A stretch of 51,659 nt of DNA. It comes from Bradyrhizobium diversitatis (GTDB lineage Bacteria > Pseudomonadota > Alphaproteobacteria > Rhizobiales > Xanthobacteraceae). Made by a program: the position numbers and the translations under genes. Below the pieces are notes generated by a model, which saw nothing but the letters and a program-made list of their open reading frames with translations, was not told where the DNA came from and did no database searches. Location of the stretch: NCBI RefSeq assembly GCF_016031635.1, contig NZ_JACEGD010000062.1, forward strand, positions 1 to 51,659, given 5' to 3'. Every line of letters begins with the position of its first letter. Position 1 is the first letter of the stretch. This document shows positions 42,068-51,360 of this stretch, one piece after another.

Positions 42068-43126
42068 ATGGGACAGGAAATGCCTCAGCGCAGGCCGGCG
42101 GTGCACAAGGTGCGCCTCGAGCCGGTAGGGGTCGAGATGGAAGTGGAGGAAGGTGAGACCGTCCTCGACGCAGCCTTCCGCCAGGGCGTCGCCCTGCCGC
42201 ACGGCTGCAAGGAAGGGCAGTGCTCCGCGTGCAAATGCATCCTCAACGAAGGGGATGTGGACATGCTCAAATATTCGACCTTCGCGCTCTCCGACCCGGA
42301 GAAGGAAAGCGGTCAGGTCCTGCTGTGCCGGACGCTCGTCTATAGCGACGTCAACGTCGAGCTGCTCAACTATGACGAGGACTTGCTGTCGCGCTCGATC
42401 GCAGTCAAGGCGTTCAACGGAAAGCTGGCGAGCGTCGAGCCGCTGACGCACGACATCGTTCGCATCGCGATCGACCTAGACCAGCCGATGAAGTTCTGGG
42501 CCGGACAGTATGCGGACCTGACGCTCCATGGCGCGGAGATCACGCGCTCCTATTCGATGGGCAATCCACCGAGTGAGTCCGATCGCCTGGAGTTCATCAT
42601 TAAGCGTCATCCCGGCGGTGCCTTCTCGACCGCGGTCGGCGAGGCGAAGATCGGTGATCCGATCACGGTGAAGGGGCCTTATGGCTCTTGCTTCCGTCGC
42701 GAGCAGCGCGAGGGGCCGATGATCCTGGTCGGCAGCGGATCGGGCATGGCACCGTTGATGTCGATCCTGCTCGACCAGGCGGCAAGCGGCGAGACGCGCC
42801 CGGTTCGCTTCTTCTACGGCGCCCGGACAACGCAGGATCTGTTCGCGCTCGACGTCTTCACCGACCTTGAAGCGCGGATGCCCGACTTCAAGTTCATTCC
42901 CGCCTTGTCACATGTCGAAGCGGATTCGGAGTGGAACGGCGAAACCGGATTCATCCACGACGTGCTGCGCCGCCACCTGCTCGACATGGAGAATACCGAG
43001 GAAGCGGACGCCTATAGCTGCGGTCCACCGCCGATGATCGATGCCGCACTGCCGATCCTGCAAATGGCCGATATCGACCCGGCCAGGATGTATTTCGACA
43101 AGTTCACGCCCGCCACCCAAGCATGA
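42068..43126 (+). CDS. mimB: Monooxygenase reductase (2Fe-2S / FAD / NADH)
   Basis: 352 residues from the ATG at 42068 (GGAG seven bases upstream). An N-terminal plant-type ferredoxin domain has Cys47, Cys52, Cys55 and Cys87 (CKEGQCSAC…LLCRT). The FAD domain has RSYSMGNPP and the NAD domain has GSGSGMAPLMSIL…CGPPPMIDA. It delivers electrons from NADH to the di-iron centre. Position A-B(reductase)-C-D is the mim/prm order. Confidence 0.94.
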   Translation: MGQEMPQRRPAVHKVRLEPVGVEMEVEEGETVLDAAFRQGVALPHGCKEGQCSACKCILNEGDVDMLKYSTFALSDPEKESGQVLLCRTLVYSDVNVELLNYDEDLLSRSIAVKAFNGKLASVEPLTHDIVRIAIDLDQPMKFWAGQYADLTLHGAEITRSYSMGNPPSESDRLEFIIKRHPGGAFSTAVGEAKIGDPITVKGPYGSCFRREQREGPMILVGSGSGMAPLMSILLDQAASGETRPVRFFYGARTTQDLFALDVFTDLEARMPDFKFIPALSHVEADSEWNGETGFIHDVLRRHLLDMENTEEADAYSCGPPPMIDAALPILQMADIDPARMYFDKFTPATQA

Positions 43127-43159
43127 GGCCGAATGCCCAAGAGAGAGAGGGAGAAGACG

Positions 43160-44269
43160 ATGTCTGGACGAGTGATGGAGCAGGAGCAGAGGTCCGCAGC
43201 GGCGGGCGCCAAGACCTTTCCGGGATCCGATAGCCGCGCGTATAATTATTTCGAGCCGAAGGGGCGTCGGGCGACGCATTACGAGGACGTCACCGTTGAC
43301 GTCCAGCCGGACCCCGAACGCTACCTCCTCCAGAATTGGATCATTTCGTTCGGGGACGGCACGCCGACATACTCGAAGGAGTGTACCGCGCTGAAGAGCA
43401 GCGACTGGCACCTCTATCGCGCGCCCGACCAGGAATGGGAACGGACGCACTATCAGCGCCAGTCGACCATCTGCGGCATGATCAAGAACGTAATCGACAA
43501 CGCACGGCGCGCCGGCGCACCGAGGCGCTTCGACAAGGCGTGGGTGAAAATACTGCAAGATCATCTGGGTGCCTTCAAGCATGCCGAATATGGCCTGGGC
43601 ACCGCGCTGATGCGCGCGCAGCGCTACGGCTATACCCAAATGATCAACAACGCGATCCTGACCAACTCGTCCTACAAGCTGCGGCTGGCGCAGGATCTAA
43701 CGCTCTATCTCGGCGAGATCGCGCTCGACATCGAAGGCTTCGACGTCGACGCCGGCAAGCGCAATTGGCTGGAGAACTCGATCTGGCAGAAGGCTCGCGA
43801 GCTCGTGGAATCTGCACGCGGCGCCGAGGATTTCCTGGAGCAGTATTTCATCGTCAACGTGCTATTTGAGCCACTGGTAGGCGAGTTGTTCCGCTCTGGT
43901 TTCGTCATGCAGGTCGCGGCGACACAGAGCGACTATTCGTCGCCCGCCGTCATCTCAGCGGCGGAAGCGGATTACGAGCGCAACCTAGCCAATACGGTTG
44001 AGCTGTTTGCGACGCTCGTGCGCGATCCCGCGCATGGTGAGGACAATCGGCGCCTGCTGCAAGACTGGTTCGACAAATATTCACCGATCGCGACCCAGGC
44101 GGCGCTCGATCTGCAACCCATCTGGTCACAGCCGCGGGTGAAATCGGCGCAGTTCGCCGAATCTTATGCGTCGGCGATCAACCGCCTGCAGGCGATCGTG
44201 TCGGAGATCGGCGTCTTCTCGACGCAAATTCCGATGCCGGAGCTGCAGGTCGCCGAGCCCGTCGAATAA
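43160..44269 (+). CDS. mimC: Monooxygenase small hydroxylase subunit
   Basis: 369 residues from the ATG at 43160, preferred because GGGAG lies just upstream; an ATG nine codons earlier lacks one. It has the helical fold of beta subunits of soluble di-iron monooxygenases (…RAYNYFEPKGRRATHYEDVTVDVQPDPERYL…, EWERTHYQRQSTI, DHLGAFKHAEYGLGTALMRAQRYGYTQMINNAI). No iron ligands are expected in this subunit. It pairs with MimA. Confidence 0.92.
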   Translation: MSGRVMEQEQRSAAAGAKTFPGSDSRAYNYFEPKGRRATHYEDVTVDVQPDPERYLLQNWIISFGDGTPTYSKECTALKSSDWHLYRAPDQEWERTHYQRQSTICGMIKNVIDNARRAGAPRRFDKAWVKILQDHLGAFKHAEYGLGTALMRAQRYGYTQMINNAILTNSSYKLRLAQDLTLYLGEIALDIEGFDVDAGKRNWLENSIWQKARELVESARGAEDFLEQYFIVNVLFEPLVGELFRSGFVMQVAATQSDYSSPAVISAAEADYERNLANTVELFATLVRDPAHGEDNRRLLQDWFDKYSPIATQAALDLQPIWSQPRVKSAQFAESYASAINRLQAIVSEIGVFSTQIPMPELQVAEPVE

Positions 44270-44294
44270 TCGCGCCACGAAAGGAACCCACAAC

Positions 44295-44651
44295 ATGGCC
44301 GTTACCACCGAGCAGCAGCTCTTCACGCCGCTCAAGGACATCACCCAGGAACGCACCATCTCGCATCAATGCGGGGTGACGATGAACGACAGCGTCGAGG
44401 CACGCTGCATCGCCGAGATCATGGAACAGCGTCCCGGAATCAAGGTCACCTACCTGCCGGCGATGATCCGTGTGGACGGCGAGGGTAAGATCGTCTTCGA
44501 CATGGCCGAGATCAGCGAGGCGCTCGGCCGCGAGATGACACCGCACATCTTCGAGATTTCCACCGCCACCCATTACGGCCGGATGGTGATGATCGACGAG
44601 AACACCGTGATCCTCTTCGGGGACATGGACGAGGCGCTCCAATACGAATGA
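44295..44651 (+). CDS. mimD: Monooxygenase coupling (effector) protein
   Basis: 118 residues: …CGVTMNDSVEARCIAEIMEQRPGIKVTYLPAMIRVDGEGKIVFDMAEISEALGREMTPHIFEISTATHYGRMVMIDENTVILFGDMDEAL. This is the MmoB/DmpM-type effector. It binds the hydroxylase and tunes substrate and oxygen access; it has no cofactor. It lies 25 bases after mimC. Confidence 0.93.
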   Translation: MAVTTEQQLFTPLKDITQERTISHQCGVTMNDSVEARCIAEIMEQRPGIKVTYLPAMIRVDGEGKIVFDMAEISEALGREMTPHIFEISTATHYGRMVMIDENTVILFGDMDEALQYE

Positions 44652-44758
44652 CACGATCACGCGCCGGCGGCCGCGCCGCCGGCGCGTGGCATCCCCCTAG
44701 CCAGACCGGAATGACAAGGCCCCCCCAAACGGATGGCGGCGCACACAGGAGACGAAAG

Positions 44759-46199
44759 ATGGCCAAGATCATGCTTTACGATGCTGACGCTAGGGCGGCG
44801 CTTGCGCGCGGCGTGGACCAGCTTGCCCGCGCTGTAGTCGGTACGCTCGGCCCCAAGGGAACCAACGTCATCATGGATCGCCCGATCGGGACGCCGTTGG
44901 TGTCGCGCGATGGTGTCAGCATCGCGGCCGAGATCGAGTTACCCTGCCGGTTCGAGAATCTGGGCGCGCAGGTTGTTCGCGAGGTGTCCGCCCAGACCAA
45001 TGAGATCGCCGGTGACGGCACCACGACCGCGACAGCGCTCGCCAATGCGCTGGTGCAGGATGGCGTGAAACTGGTCGAGCACAAGCACAAGGCGGTCGAC
45101 GTTGTCGCCGGCATGGACCACGCCCGCGATCTGGTCATCAAAGCACTGCGAGAGGGCTCTCGGCCGCTGCGTCAGGGCGAATTGCGCATGGTTGCAAGCG
45201 TCGCGGCCACCGAGACGTCACTGGGAGAGCTTATAGCGGAAGCGCTTGAGCGGGTCGGCATCGAAGGCGTCGTCCATGTCGAATATGCGTTGCCGGGCTC
45301 ACCGACGCGGCTGGAGGTCGACGAAGGGCTCGTGCTCGATCGCGGATTCGTATCGCACCATATGGCGACCGACAGTTCAAGCCTGGCCGCCGAACTCGAC
45401 AATCCGGCGATCCTGCTGACCGACCACAAAGTGCCATCGGCCGAGCCGATCCTGCGTATCCTCGACCAACTCAAGGAGAGCGGGCGTCAGCTGCTGCTGG
45501 TAGCTGACGAGATCGCGCCTGAGGTCATCGCGGCGGTGATGCAGGCTCGGCTTCAGGGACGTGGCACCGTCGTCGCGATCAATCCGCCGGAATTCGGCCA
45601 TTGGCGCAAGGCGATGATGGAGGATCTCGCGATCATGACGGGTGGCCGGGTGATCGCGCGCGGCAAAGCTCACCCGCGGGACCGCGCTCCTGCTCGCAGG
45701 CGGCGCCACGCCGGTCGAACAAAAACGCACGGCGCAACTCCTCGAAGATGGCCTTAACGCAGCCCGGGCTGCCCGTGGCGAAGGTGTGGTGGCCGGTGGC
45801 GGTACTGCCCTCGCGCAGGTCGCAGCGCAGCTCGATCCGTTGGTGGATCAGGAGGTTGATGGCGCACAGGCCGGTGCGATGCTGGTCCGCGACGCGATCA
45901 AGCGCCCATTGGCGATCATCGCCGGCAATGCCGGACAGGATGGCGCTATGATCGTGACACGGGTCGTCGCCGAGCAACCCGGCACGGGCTTCGATGCCAG
46001 GAGCGGCAGATTTACCGACATGTTCGAAGCCGGCGTCATTGATCCCGTCAAGGTTACCTGCGCCGCTCTCGAGAATGCGGTGTCGGTCGCCAAGCTAATC
46101 CTGACGACCCATTCGCTCGTCGTCGATCTTCCTGAAGGCGTCGATCCTACCGCCGGCCCTGCGCGCGGCGGCGGTGCCGAAGTTTACGGCCGGAGCTGA
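44759..46199 (+). pseudogene. mimG: groEL-like chaperonin gene of the operon (MimG type), frameshifted and deleted
   Basis: The first frame gives ~300 residues of a GroEL paralog with intact ATP-binding motifs (GTLGPKGTNVIMD, SRDGVSIA, DGTTTAT) up to MEDLAIMTGGRVIAR. It then shifts and ends at 45757. The other frame carries the GroEL C-terminal third (LTRGTALLLAGGATPVEQKRTAQLLEDGLNAARAARGEGVVAGGGTALAQ…) to 46199. Between them ~65 residues of the intermediate/apical region are missing, so this is a deletion as well as a frameshift. In related operons this chaperonin is needed to fold the hydroxylase. The ATG at 44759 has AGGAGACGAAAG upstream. Confidence 0.85.
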
Positions 46200-46308
46200 T
46201 CGGCGCGGACCGACGATCGCCATCGCGTTCGTTCCGCTCCGATCGATATGTCTACTTATCTTCCGAATCGTCAATGATCACTAAACGAGGCTTTTCGCAG
46301 AAAGAGCC

Positions 46309-46617
46309 ATGCCCTCAGTTCCTGGTAGTTTTCCCGCCGGGAAGGGTAACGAAACGAGCTGGCTTTTGGGCCACTTCACGGCGCTACCTGGGGCTGATGA
46401 GAAGGCCCGAAGCGCCGTTGTCCTCTGGCGTCGGCCAGGTTACCAGGCGCTGATCGATCTTCCGGCTGCGCCCGACGCGGCGTGCTTTTTCCAAGGCGCA
46501 ACTTATGGAATTGAAGCGCCCTTCGATGCGTCCGATCCCATGCATCAGTTGGTCTTCCGCGGTGAACCTGGTCTGCTGGATGATCTGATCCAGACGTTTC
46601 CTGCCCCCGCTCGATAG
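46309..46617 (+). CDS. Unrecognised 102-residue protein downstream of the chaperonin
   Basis: MPSVPGSFPAGKGNETSWLLGHFTALPGADEKARSAVVLWRRPGYQALIDLPAAPDAACFFQGATYGIEAPFDASDPMHQLVFRGEPGLLDDLIQTFPAPAR. It looks like a small globular cytoplasmic protein; no family recognised. It is on the same strand as the operon, 109 bases after the broken chaperonin. Its end lies inside a weak stem-loop (46605-46627) without a T-run. Confidence 0.5.
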   Translation: MPSVPGSFPAGKGNETSWLLGHFTALPGADEKARSAVVLWRRPGYQALIDLPAAPDAACFFQGATYGIEAPFDASDPMHQLVFRGEPGLLDDLIQTFPAPAR

Positions 46618-46767
46618 GAGAGCGGGGACGGCTTTCCGTCTCGCTCGCTTTCGACAGCACGTTCGCCATCCAACGGGTGACGCGGCCGGCGATTTTTGCG
46701 CCGATGAGGTGATGCAGGATATGCGCGATGCTCTTGCCGCCGGAGGAAACAGTGCGACCGCCTTTCA

Positions 46768-47040
46768 TCACCACCAATTCTCGCTTGCCGGTGCCCGCCT
46801 CAGTCGCAGGTTTTTCATCCCGGAAAGCTCGGGAATGTCGCTTCCGTCCAGGGGTGCCCTGATGACTCCCGTTTCCTTCTCGTCACGTGCGGCTGCGATT
46901 TTCACCACCGCGCCGCTCGTCGCTTTCGGCACCATCACGCCGTTGTCATCCGGGCTGACGATGTCGCCCGGATGAACGGCAATACCCATTGCAACATCGC
47001 CACTTACCTGATGCCGCGAGGGCGCACGGTCCAGATCGGT
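46768..47040 (-). pseudogene. C-terminal fragment of a RraA-like aldolase
   Basis: The minus strand reads …APSRHQVSGDVAMGIAVHPGDIVSPDDNGVMVPKATSGAVVKIAAARDEKETGV…. VHPGDIV..DDNGV.VVP is the signature of the RraA / 4-hydroxy-4-methyl-2-oxoglutarate aldolase fold. The N-terminal two thirds are missing or in other frames. It is a decayed gene. Confidence 0.6.
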
Positions 47041-47337
47041 ACACAGGCATTCGGCTTGTGGCGCTGAGTCTCACTTGAGCAATAAAATGCGCCTTAGAGC
47101 CCAGCATGACGCTCAAATTCTGCGCTAGACGGAATCTTTCAGCGGATTTCGCCACAACGATTGTGTCAAGTTGCGCCGTACCTTAGCAGCTTCAGCGGCG
47201 CACCTTCTACATGGAAAGTCAGCAACTGGGAGCGAGTTGCGGATTGCAGCGCATCGAGCTGACATCCTATGGTTGGCCGGTCGAGCCAGTCAGCCGAAAT
47301 AATTCCCTGAATTCCGCCAGCGCGGAACAATCTAAGG
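47041..47337. other. No gene seen
   Basis: About 300 bases between the RraA fragment and the MarR gene. Short frames only. Confidence 0.4.
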
Positions 47338-47871
47338 ATGGAGCTCCTGGATCCGATGCCGCCGAATTTATCTGGGCGAACAAAACGGCTCGGAAAAGGG
47401 CCAGACGCGGGCCAGGATGTACTCAGGCAATTCACATGGGAGATCAGATCGATCAATGTGTGTCTGGACGACCTTCGCTGCTTCCAGGCGAATGCGCTCG
47501 GTATCACTGGACCGCAAATGATGATCTTGATGGCTGTAACCGAGTTGGAACGCGACGGCGGTGTTCCTGTCAATGTCGTTGCAAAACTAATGAACATCGG
47601 CTCGTCTTTCATCACGAAACATTCCAAGGAGCTTGAGAACAAACGATTTCTGCGGCGCACTCCAGGCTCAAAGGACGCCCGTCTCGTACATCTGTCTCTA
47701 ACAGAGAACGCTCGCAAACGTCTTGCGAGCATCGCGGCCCAGCAGGAAGAGCTCGATCAGTTTGTTTTTGACTATCTTGGTATTCAGGAATTCGCGAGAT
47801 TGGCCAGCTGCCTTAGGGGAGTTAGGCATAGGCTAGAGAAAGCTCGCCTGCACGCTGAACTCAAATCTTGA
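47338..47871 (+). CDS. MarR-family transcriptional regulator
   Basis: 177 residues. A winged helix-turn-helix in the MarR style: LGITGPQMMILMAVTELERDGGVPVNVVAKLMNIGSSFITKHSKELENKRFLRRTPGSKDARLVHLSLTENARKRL. It has the wing motif D-x-R and a C-terminal dimerisation helix. It lies inside the inverted repeats together with the monooxygenase operon and might respond to its substrate, but the operon promoter is of sigma-54 type, which a MarR protein would not activate. The start is uncertain (AAGG is very close to the ATG). Confidence 0.8.
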   Translation: MELLDPMPPNLSGRTKRLGKGPDAGQDVLRQFTWEIRSINVCLDDLRCFQANALGITGPQMMILMAVTELERDGGVPVNVVAKLMNIGSSFITKHSKELENKRFLRRTPGSKDARLVHLSLTENARKRLASIAAQQEELDQFVFDYLGIQEFARLASCLRGVRHRLEKARLHAELKS

Positions 47872-48027
47872 GATGAACTGAGTGACCAGGATGGCGATCT
47901 CGCTTCCTGAAGCGATTCGCCGTCTCCAGCTTCGTTCGAGAAGGAAGCATTGCGGAGGAGGATAGGACATCGCCGCACGGATTTCGTCGCGCCAGCAAGT
48001 ATCAAGCAGCGCCTGCGCCTTGCCTCT

Positions 48028-48262
48028 GCGGCACGAACATCTCATTTGAAATTGCAATTTGCTTTCGTTGAGCAATTGTCATCGCGCGATCCGAAATCCA
48101 GAATCTGGCTCGCCTTACTGAGCAACGACAGGCTCGATGGAGACGTTTTGGATGCTTGAGGCGCAAGGATATATCGCAATTTCGGTCATCTATATGGTCG
48201 TCGCCCGGGTTCATTGGCGGTCTTCAAACAATGCTCACGTTGCAGCCGGCCGATCGACGGGC
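48028..48262. repeat. Inverted repeat, right arm
   Basis: Reverse-complement partner of 39598-39834 with a few mismatches and no long gaps. It includes a copy of the 47-residue membrane-protein gene start and ~120 bases upstream of it. Confidence 0.85.
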
Positions 48263-48274
48263 AAGGACTATTGA
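48152..48274 (+). CDS. Second copy of the small single-helix membrane protein, altered
   Basis: MLEAQGYIAISVIYMVVARVHWRSSNNAHVAAGRSTGKDY, 40 residues. It matches the protein at 39566-39709 but has a shortened tail and a charged Arg at the end of the membrane helix. The 30-residue partner gene is absent here. The ribosome site is weaker (GGAG changed to GGAGA). It is perhaps a decaying duplicate. Confidence 0.5.
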   Translation: MLEAQGYIAISVIYMVVARVHWRSSNNAHVAAGRSTGKDY

Positions 48275-48763
48275 TCGATCTGGCGCTTTCGTCTCGACCC
48301 TTCAGGAGCGGAGGCGTGGAAATGACGGCTCCGGCGCCCCCCAGCCTCACGCCGGGCCGTTTTCATTCTTTAAGCGAGCGCCAGTTCAAAGTGGAGGGAT
48401 CCGGGTCGCACTCGTAATCTCAACTGACGAGCTGTCTCGGTAGCACCATCACAGCGTTGATCTGCTCCTCTGCTCCAGTGTCTTTGGCGATGAAGACGGG
48501 CGAATGTCATTGCGCAGACGATGAGCCCCACGCGGGCTTTTGATTGCGTGGTCCTGGACGGTTGAGAAAGGTGCAGACTTTGAGCGCGCGATCCCGCAAC
48601 GGACGTTGCAGCGTCTTCGCCTCATTCCATGGCGCTCATCGCGCCCGTTAAGGAACTGGTTACTAGTCACTGTCACCATTTGCATATTAAGTCGGCATGT
48701 GCAGTAGCGCATTCTGTTTATATTCGACACACTCGGTTGGCGGTCTGTTGCAGGAGAGGCCTA
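48275..48763. other. ~490-bp gap with two terminator-like stems
   Basis: No gene recognised. A stem CGGCTCCGGCG / CGCCGGGCCG (48326-48336 with 48350-48359) is followed by TTTTC. A smaller one, AGCCC / GGGCT (48524-48528 with 48534-48538), is followed by TTT. 48650-48725 is AT-rich. Confidence 0.5.
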
Positions 48764-48899
48764 ATGTTCAAGGGCTTCACGGTGGCAATTGTGGCGCTGA
48801 TTGGCACAGCGCAGCTGGATCGATACCCTAACCAACGGCCGGTACACCGGCGCGGCTACGGAAATGCTGCGGCAAATCAGGCACGCGTTTGGGTTTTAG
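48764..48899 (+). pseudogene. Small Bradyrhizobium membrane-peptide gene with a 1-bp insertion
   Basis: CAGGAGAGG precedes the ATG. The frame starts MFKGFTVAIVALIGTAQLDRY, and a plus-one shift then gives LTNGRYTGAATEMLRQIRHAFGF-stop. The combined product is a ~45-residue family I recognise from Bradyrhizobium. One extra C near 48827 breaks it. Confidence 0.65.
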
Positions 48900-48925
48900 A
48901 CAATTCTTTGGCGCGGAGGCGCGTG

Positions 48926-49123
48926 ATGGACATCTCATGGGCTGATCTCGATTGCGGCGAACGACGCACCATTGCGATATTGGGAGCCGGACTTTCCACT
49001 GAACTGTGCGACCCGCTTGCACTCCTGACGTTAAGGCGGCTCGGTCTGATCGTAGGATTCCATCTGACGGCTGCCGGACACAATCTGCGAAGAGATGCGG
49101 TTGTGAAGAGTGTCGCGGGCTAA
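48926..49123 (+). CDS. Small conserved hypothetical, 65 residues
   Basis: MDISWADLDCGERRTIAILGAGLSTELCDPLALLTLRRLGLIVGFHLTAAGHNLRRDAVVKSVAG. The pattern W.DL…ERR.IA.LGAGLSTELCDP.ALLTLRR.GL….LTAAG is a short Bradyrhizobium family, perhaps a degenerate winged helix. GGAGGCG lies upstream. Function unknown. Confidence 0.65.
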   Translation: MDISWADLDCGERRTIAILGAGLSTELCDPLALLTLRRLGLIVGFHLTAAGHNLRRDAVVKSVAG

Positions 49124-49157
49124 GCGTTGCGGATGGGTGATTAGACTGGCGGGCGGG

Positions 49158-49370
49158 ATGGCAAACGCAATCGAGCTTATTGTGGACGGTTACGTTAGCC
49201 TGAATGACAGGAGGGCTCTCGACGATTTGCGCATGCAGCGCCGTAAGCTGGTCGTGGACCTAAAGGCACGCACCGGTTTTGATTGCCGGACAACCATTCA
49301 GCAGATCGAGGAAGATATCATCGTGATCGAGGCTGGGTTGGCGCAGTTGGATGGCACGGCGACGACCTAA
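49158..49370 (+). CDS. Small conserved hypothetical, 70 residues
   Basis: MANAIELIVDGYVSLNDRRALDDLRMQRRKLVVDLKARTGFDCRTTIQQIEEDIIVIEAGLAQLDGTATT. Helical, probably an antiparallel helical pair. It resembles short proteins common in Bradyrhizobium. The ATG at 49158 follows GGCGGG; an earlier in-frame start at 49110 is less likely. Confidence 0.65.
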   Translation: MANAIELIVDGYVSLNDRRALDDLRMQRRKLVVDLKARTGFDCRTTIQQIEEDIIVIEAGLAQLDGTATT

Positions 49371-49506
49371 TCTTCCCAAAGCCGTTTGCGTTTCAAGCTG
49401 CCGGGCTATCTGCCTTCTCAACCCCGCTGTTAGGCGGAATAACGAGGATAGAGGCTTGTGGTGATGCTGTCGAGATGCACATGGAGAAGCCGCCGACCTG
49501 CTCGAC

Positions 49507-49740
49507 CTAGATCAACCGCTCCTTGGTGACCCGCAAGCTGCGAACGTAGTAGCCCTGCCTCTGAACGGCCGACTTGATCTCGGCGCTGACTTTGAGAACT
49601 CTTTTTCTGCTCTTGCGCCATTTATTCCGAGAGCAAACGCCGGGTATTGCAGAGCCGTTGCTTAGAACAAGCAACTCGTGCTTGCCATTACGATAGACAT
49701 CAAACACTCTTTGTCCCCGCTGCTCGTATGAAGTAAACAT
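49507..49740 (-). CDS. Small conserved hypothetical, 77 residues
   Basis: MFTSYEQRGQRVFDVYRNGKHELLVLSNGSAIPGVCSRNKWRKSRKRVLKVSAEIKSAVQRQGYYVRSLRVTKERLI. The pattern ERGQRV.DVYRNG.HELLV…KWRKSRKRV.KVS.EI…Q.QGYY is familiar from Bradyrhizobium. Basic and possibly nucleic-acid binding; function unknown. Confidence 0.7.
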   Translation of the reverse strand: MFTSYEQRGQRVFDVYRNGKHELLVLSNGSAIPGVCSRNKWRKSRKRVLKVSAEIKSAVQRQGYYVRSLRVTKERLI

Positions 49741-50519
49741 GAAATATGTTTCGGTCGTCTCAATGGACGAGCTTGGTATCAGCTTAGTATCTCGAATGGC
49801 TACGCGGGTTGTAAATCTGCAACGTCCGCGATTTTTGGCTCACCTCGTTCGGGGTTTGGAACGAACTGATGCAACCCCGATCATCGCCCAACTGGGCGCG
49901 CCTAGCGCAGTTACTTCGGCGATGGCGTGAACGGCGCAGGCCATCGGTTCTCTGGCTTTAACCAGCATGCCACTGCGGCGAGAACGTGTTGCGGATGTTG
50001 GTGAATGGTGGGCTGCCTGTAGGACTCTCGCGGTCGGCCGAGTCGAAGAGCCTATCGAATTCCGCCACAACTGCATGAGCAAAGGCGCGGATGCTCGTGG
50101 AGTTCCGTTGTCGATTGCCCATTGTTACACGAGCCTTTGCATTTGCAGCACTGATCATCAATCATCATCCTACCCGACAATCATTTGCTATTGGCCCGAT
50201 GCCGAAAGCTGCAGGGTATCCGTAGGTCGGCTCGCTGGGATCAATCGGACATGGGTCGGCCCGAGCGTAATCGCCGCTCGTGACCCAATGTATGGACCGG
50301 CTGCGTTTCGCAATAGAGATCGTGCGTGGGTTTCGGAAGTCGCTGATATGTATCCGGCCTGTTTGATCGGCTCGCGGGCCGTGGCCTTAATGGGAATACG
50401 CACGCATCGTTGGTCTTATTAGCGGACAGGTTGGCAAGCAACCATTTGGGTCACCAGACTCTGGATGCGTTCATCGATCCGTTCCATGCATTTTCTCTGT
50501 CGCGAACTCGGGGTAGGGT
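49741..50519. other. ~780-bp gap without a recognised gene
   Basis: Frames of 60-150 codons on both strands have no ribosome sites or recognisable motifs. A minus-strand stretch near 49960-50110 (RNSTSIRAFAHAVVAEFDRLFDSADRES) reads somewhat protein-like. Confidence 0.4.
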
Positions 50520-51360
50520 TCAGATTGCGATCACTTCGTGATTTGGTGCGTCGAAGGTCTTCTCGTTGCGCAAGATGCTCCATGCTATCCGCGCCAGCTT
50601 ATTGGCCAGGGCCGTTGCCAGCTTGTTGCGGTGCAGCCGTGGAGCTGCGTTCTGCAGCCATGCTCCGAAGCTGAAGCGATTCCAATTGTGCGGGCGCATC
50701 AGGATGACGTTTGCAGCCTGGATGAACAGGGTTCTGAGATACTTGCTTCCGCGCTTGGAGATGCGTCCCAGAATAGATCGGCCACCCGTGCTGTACTGAC
50801 GTGGCACGAGGCCAAGCCAGGCACCAAAGTCTCGTCCGCGCTCGAATGCCTCACCAGTGCCGATGGCCGCCACGACGGCGGTCGAGATCAGCGGACCGAT
50901 GCCGGGGACACTCATGAGGCGCTGGCAGTTGGCTTCCTTCTCGCCGATCTGGTCGATCTCGCTGGCGAGGGCCTCGATCCGCTCATCGAGATGTATCCAG
51001 TCTTCGTGGAGACCTACGATCAGATCGCGCATTCGCGGCGATATCTCGTCCTGCCGATTCTCCAAGATCGCCAGGAGCGAGTTCCGCAGAGCCGTCGCCC
51101 CAGTCCTGACCGCGATGCCTTGCTCGATCAGAAAGGCACGGATCTGATTGATGGTCCCAATAGCTTCGGCGTCGTTGTAGTCGTTCTTCTGTCCCTTCAC
51201 GAACGGCTTCACATAGATCGCAGGGATGATCCTTGGCTGATGGCCAAGTTGGCGCAGAGCACGGCTGACAAAGTGCGCGCTGAGACAAGCCTCCATGCCG
51301 ACGATGCTGGGAGGCAGTAGTTTGAAGGCCTCAAGGAGCCCCAGTCTCTTGATCTTGCGA
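50520..51360 (-). mobile_element. IS110-family transposase, internally deleted and cut at the 5' end
   Basis: The frame carries SRKIKRLGLLEAFKLLPPSIVGMEACLSAHFVSRALRQLGHQPRIIPAIYVKPFVKGQKNDYNDAEAI and then jumps directly to GTINQIRAFLIEQGIAVRTG. IS110 proteins have ~36 residues between these parts, so there is an in-frame internal deletion. The C-terminal transposase_20 part (LMSVPGIGPLISTAVVAAIGTGEAFERGRDFGAWLGLVPRQYSTGGRSILGRISKRGSKYLRTLFIQAA) is intact. The N-terminal DEDD-domain start is missing, where the IS3-type element begins. An ATG at 51296 could start a product, but it would lack the catalytic N-terminus. Confidence 0.85.

Noticed and set aside
40666..42069. 467-codon minus-strand frame opposite mimA
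   Set aside because: Shadow of the high-GC mimA gene; the plus-strand frame has all six iron ligands and a ribosome site.
46605..46627. Stem CCCCGCTC/GAGCGGGG as a terminator after the 102-residue gene
   Set aside because: The stem is good but no T-run follows and it contains the stop codon; at best a weak pause.
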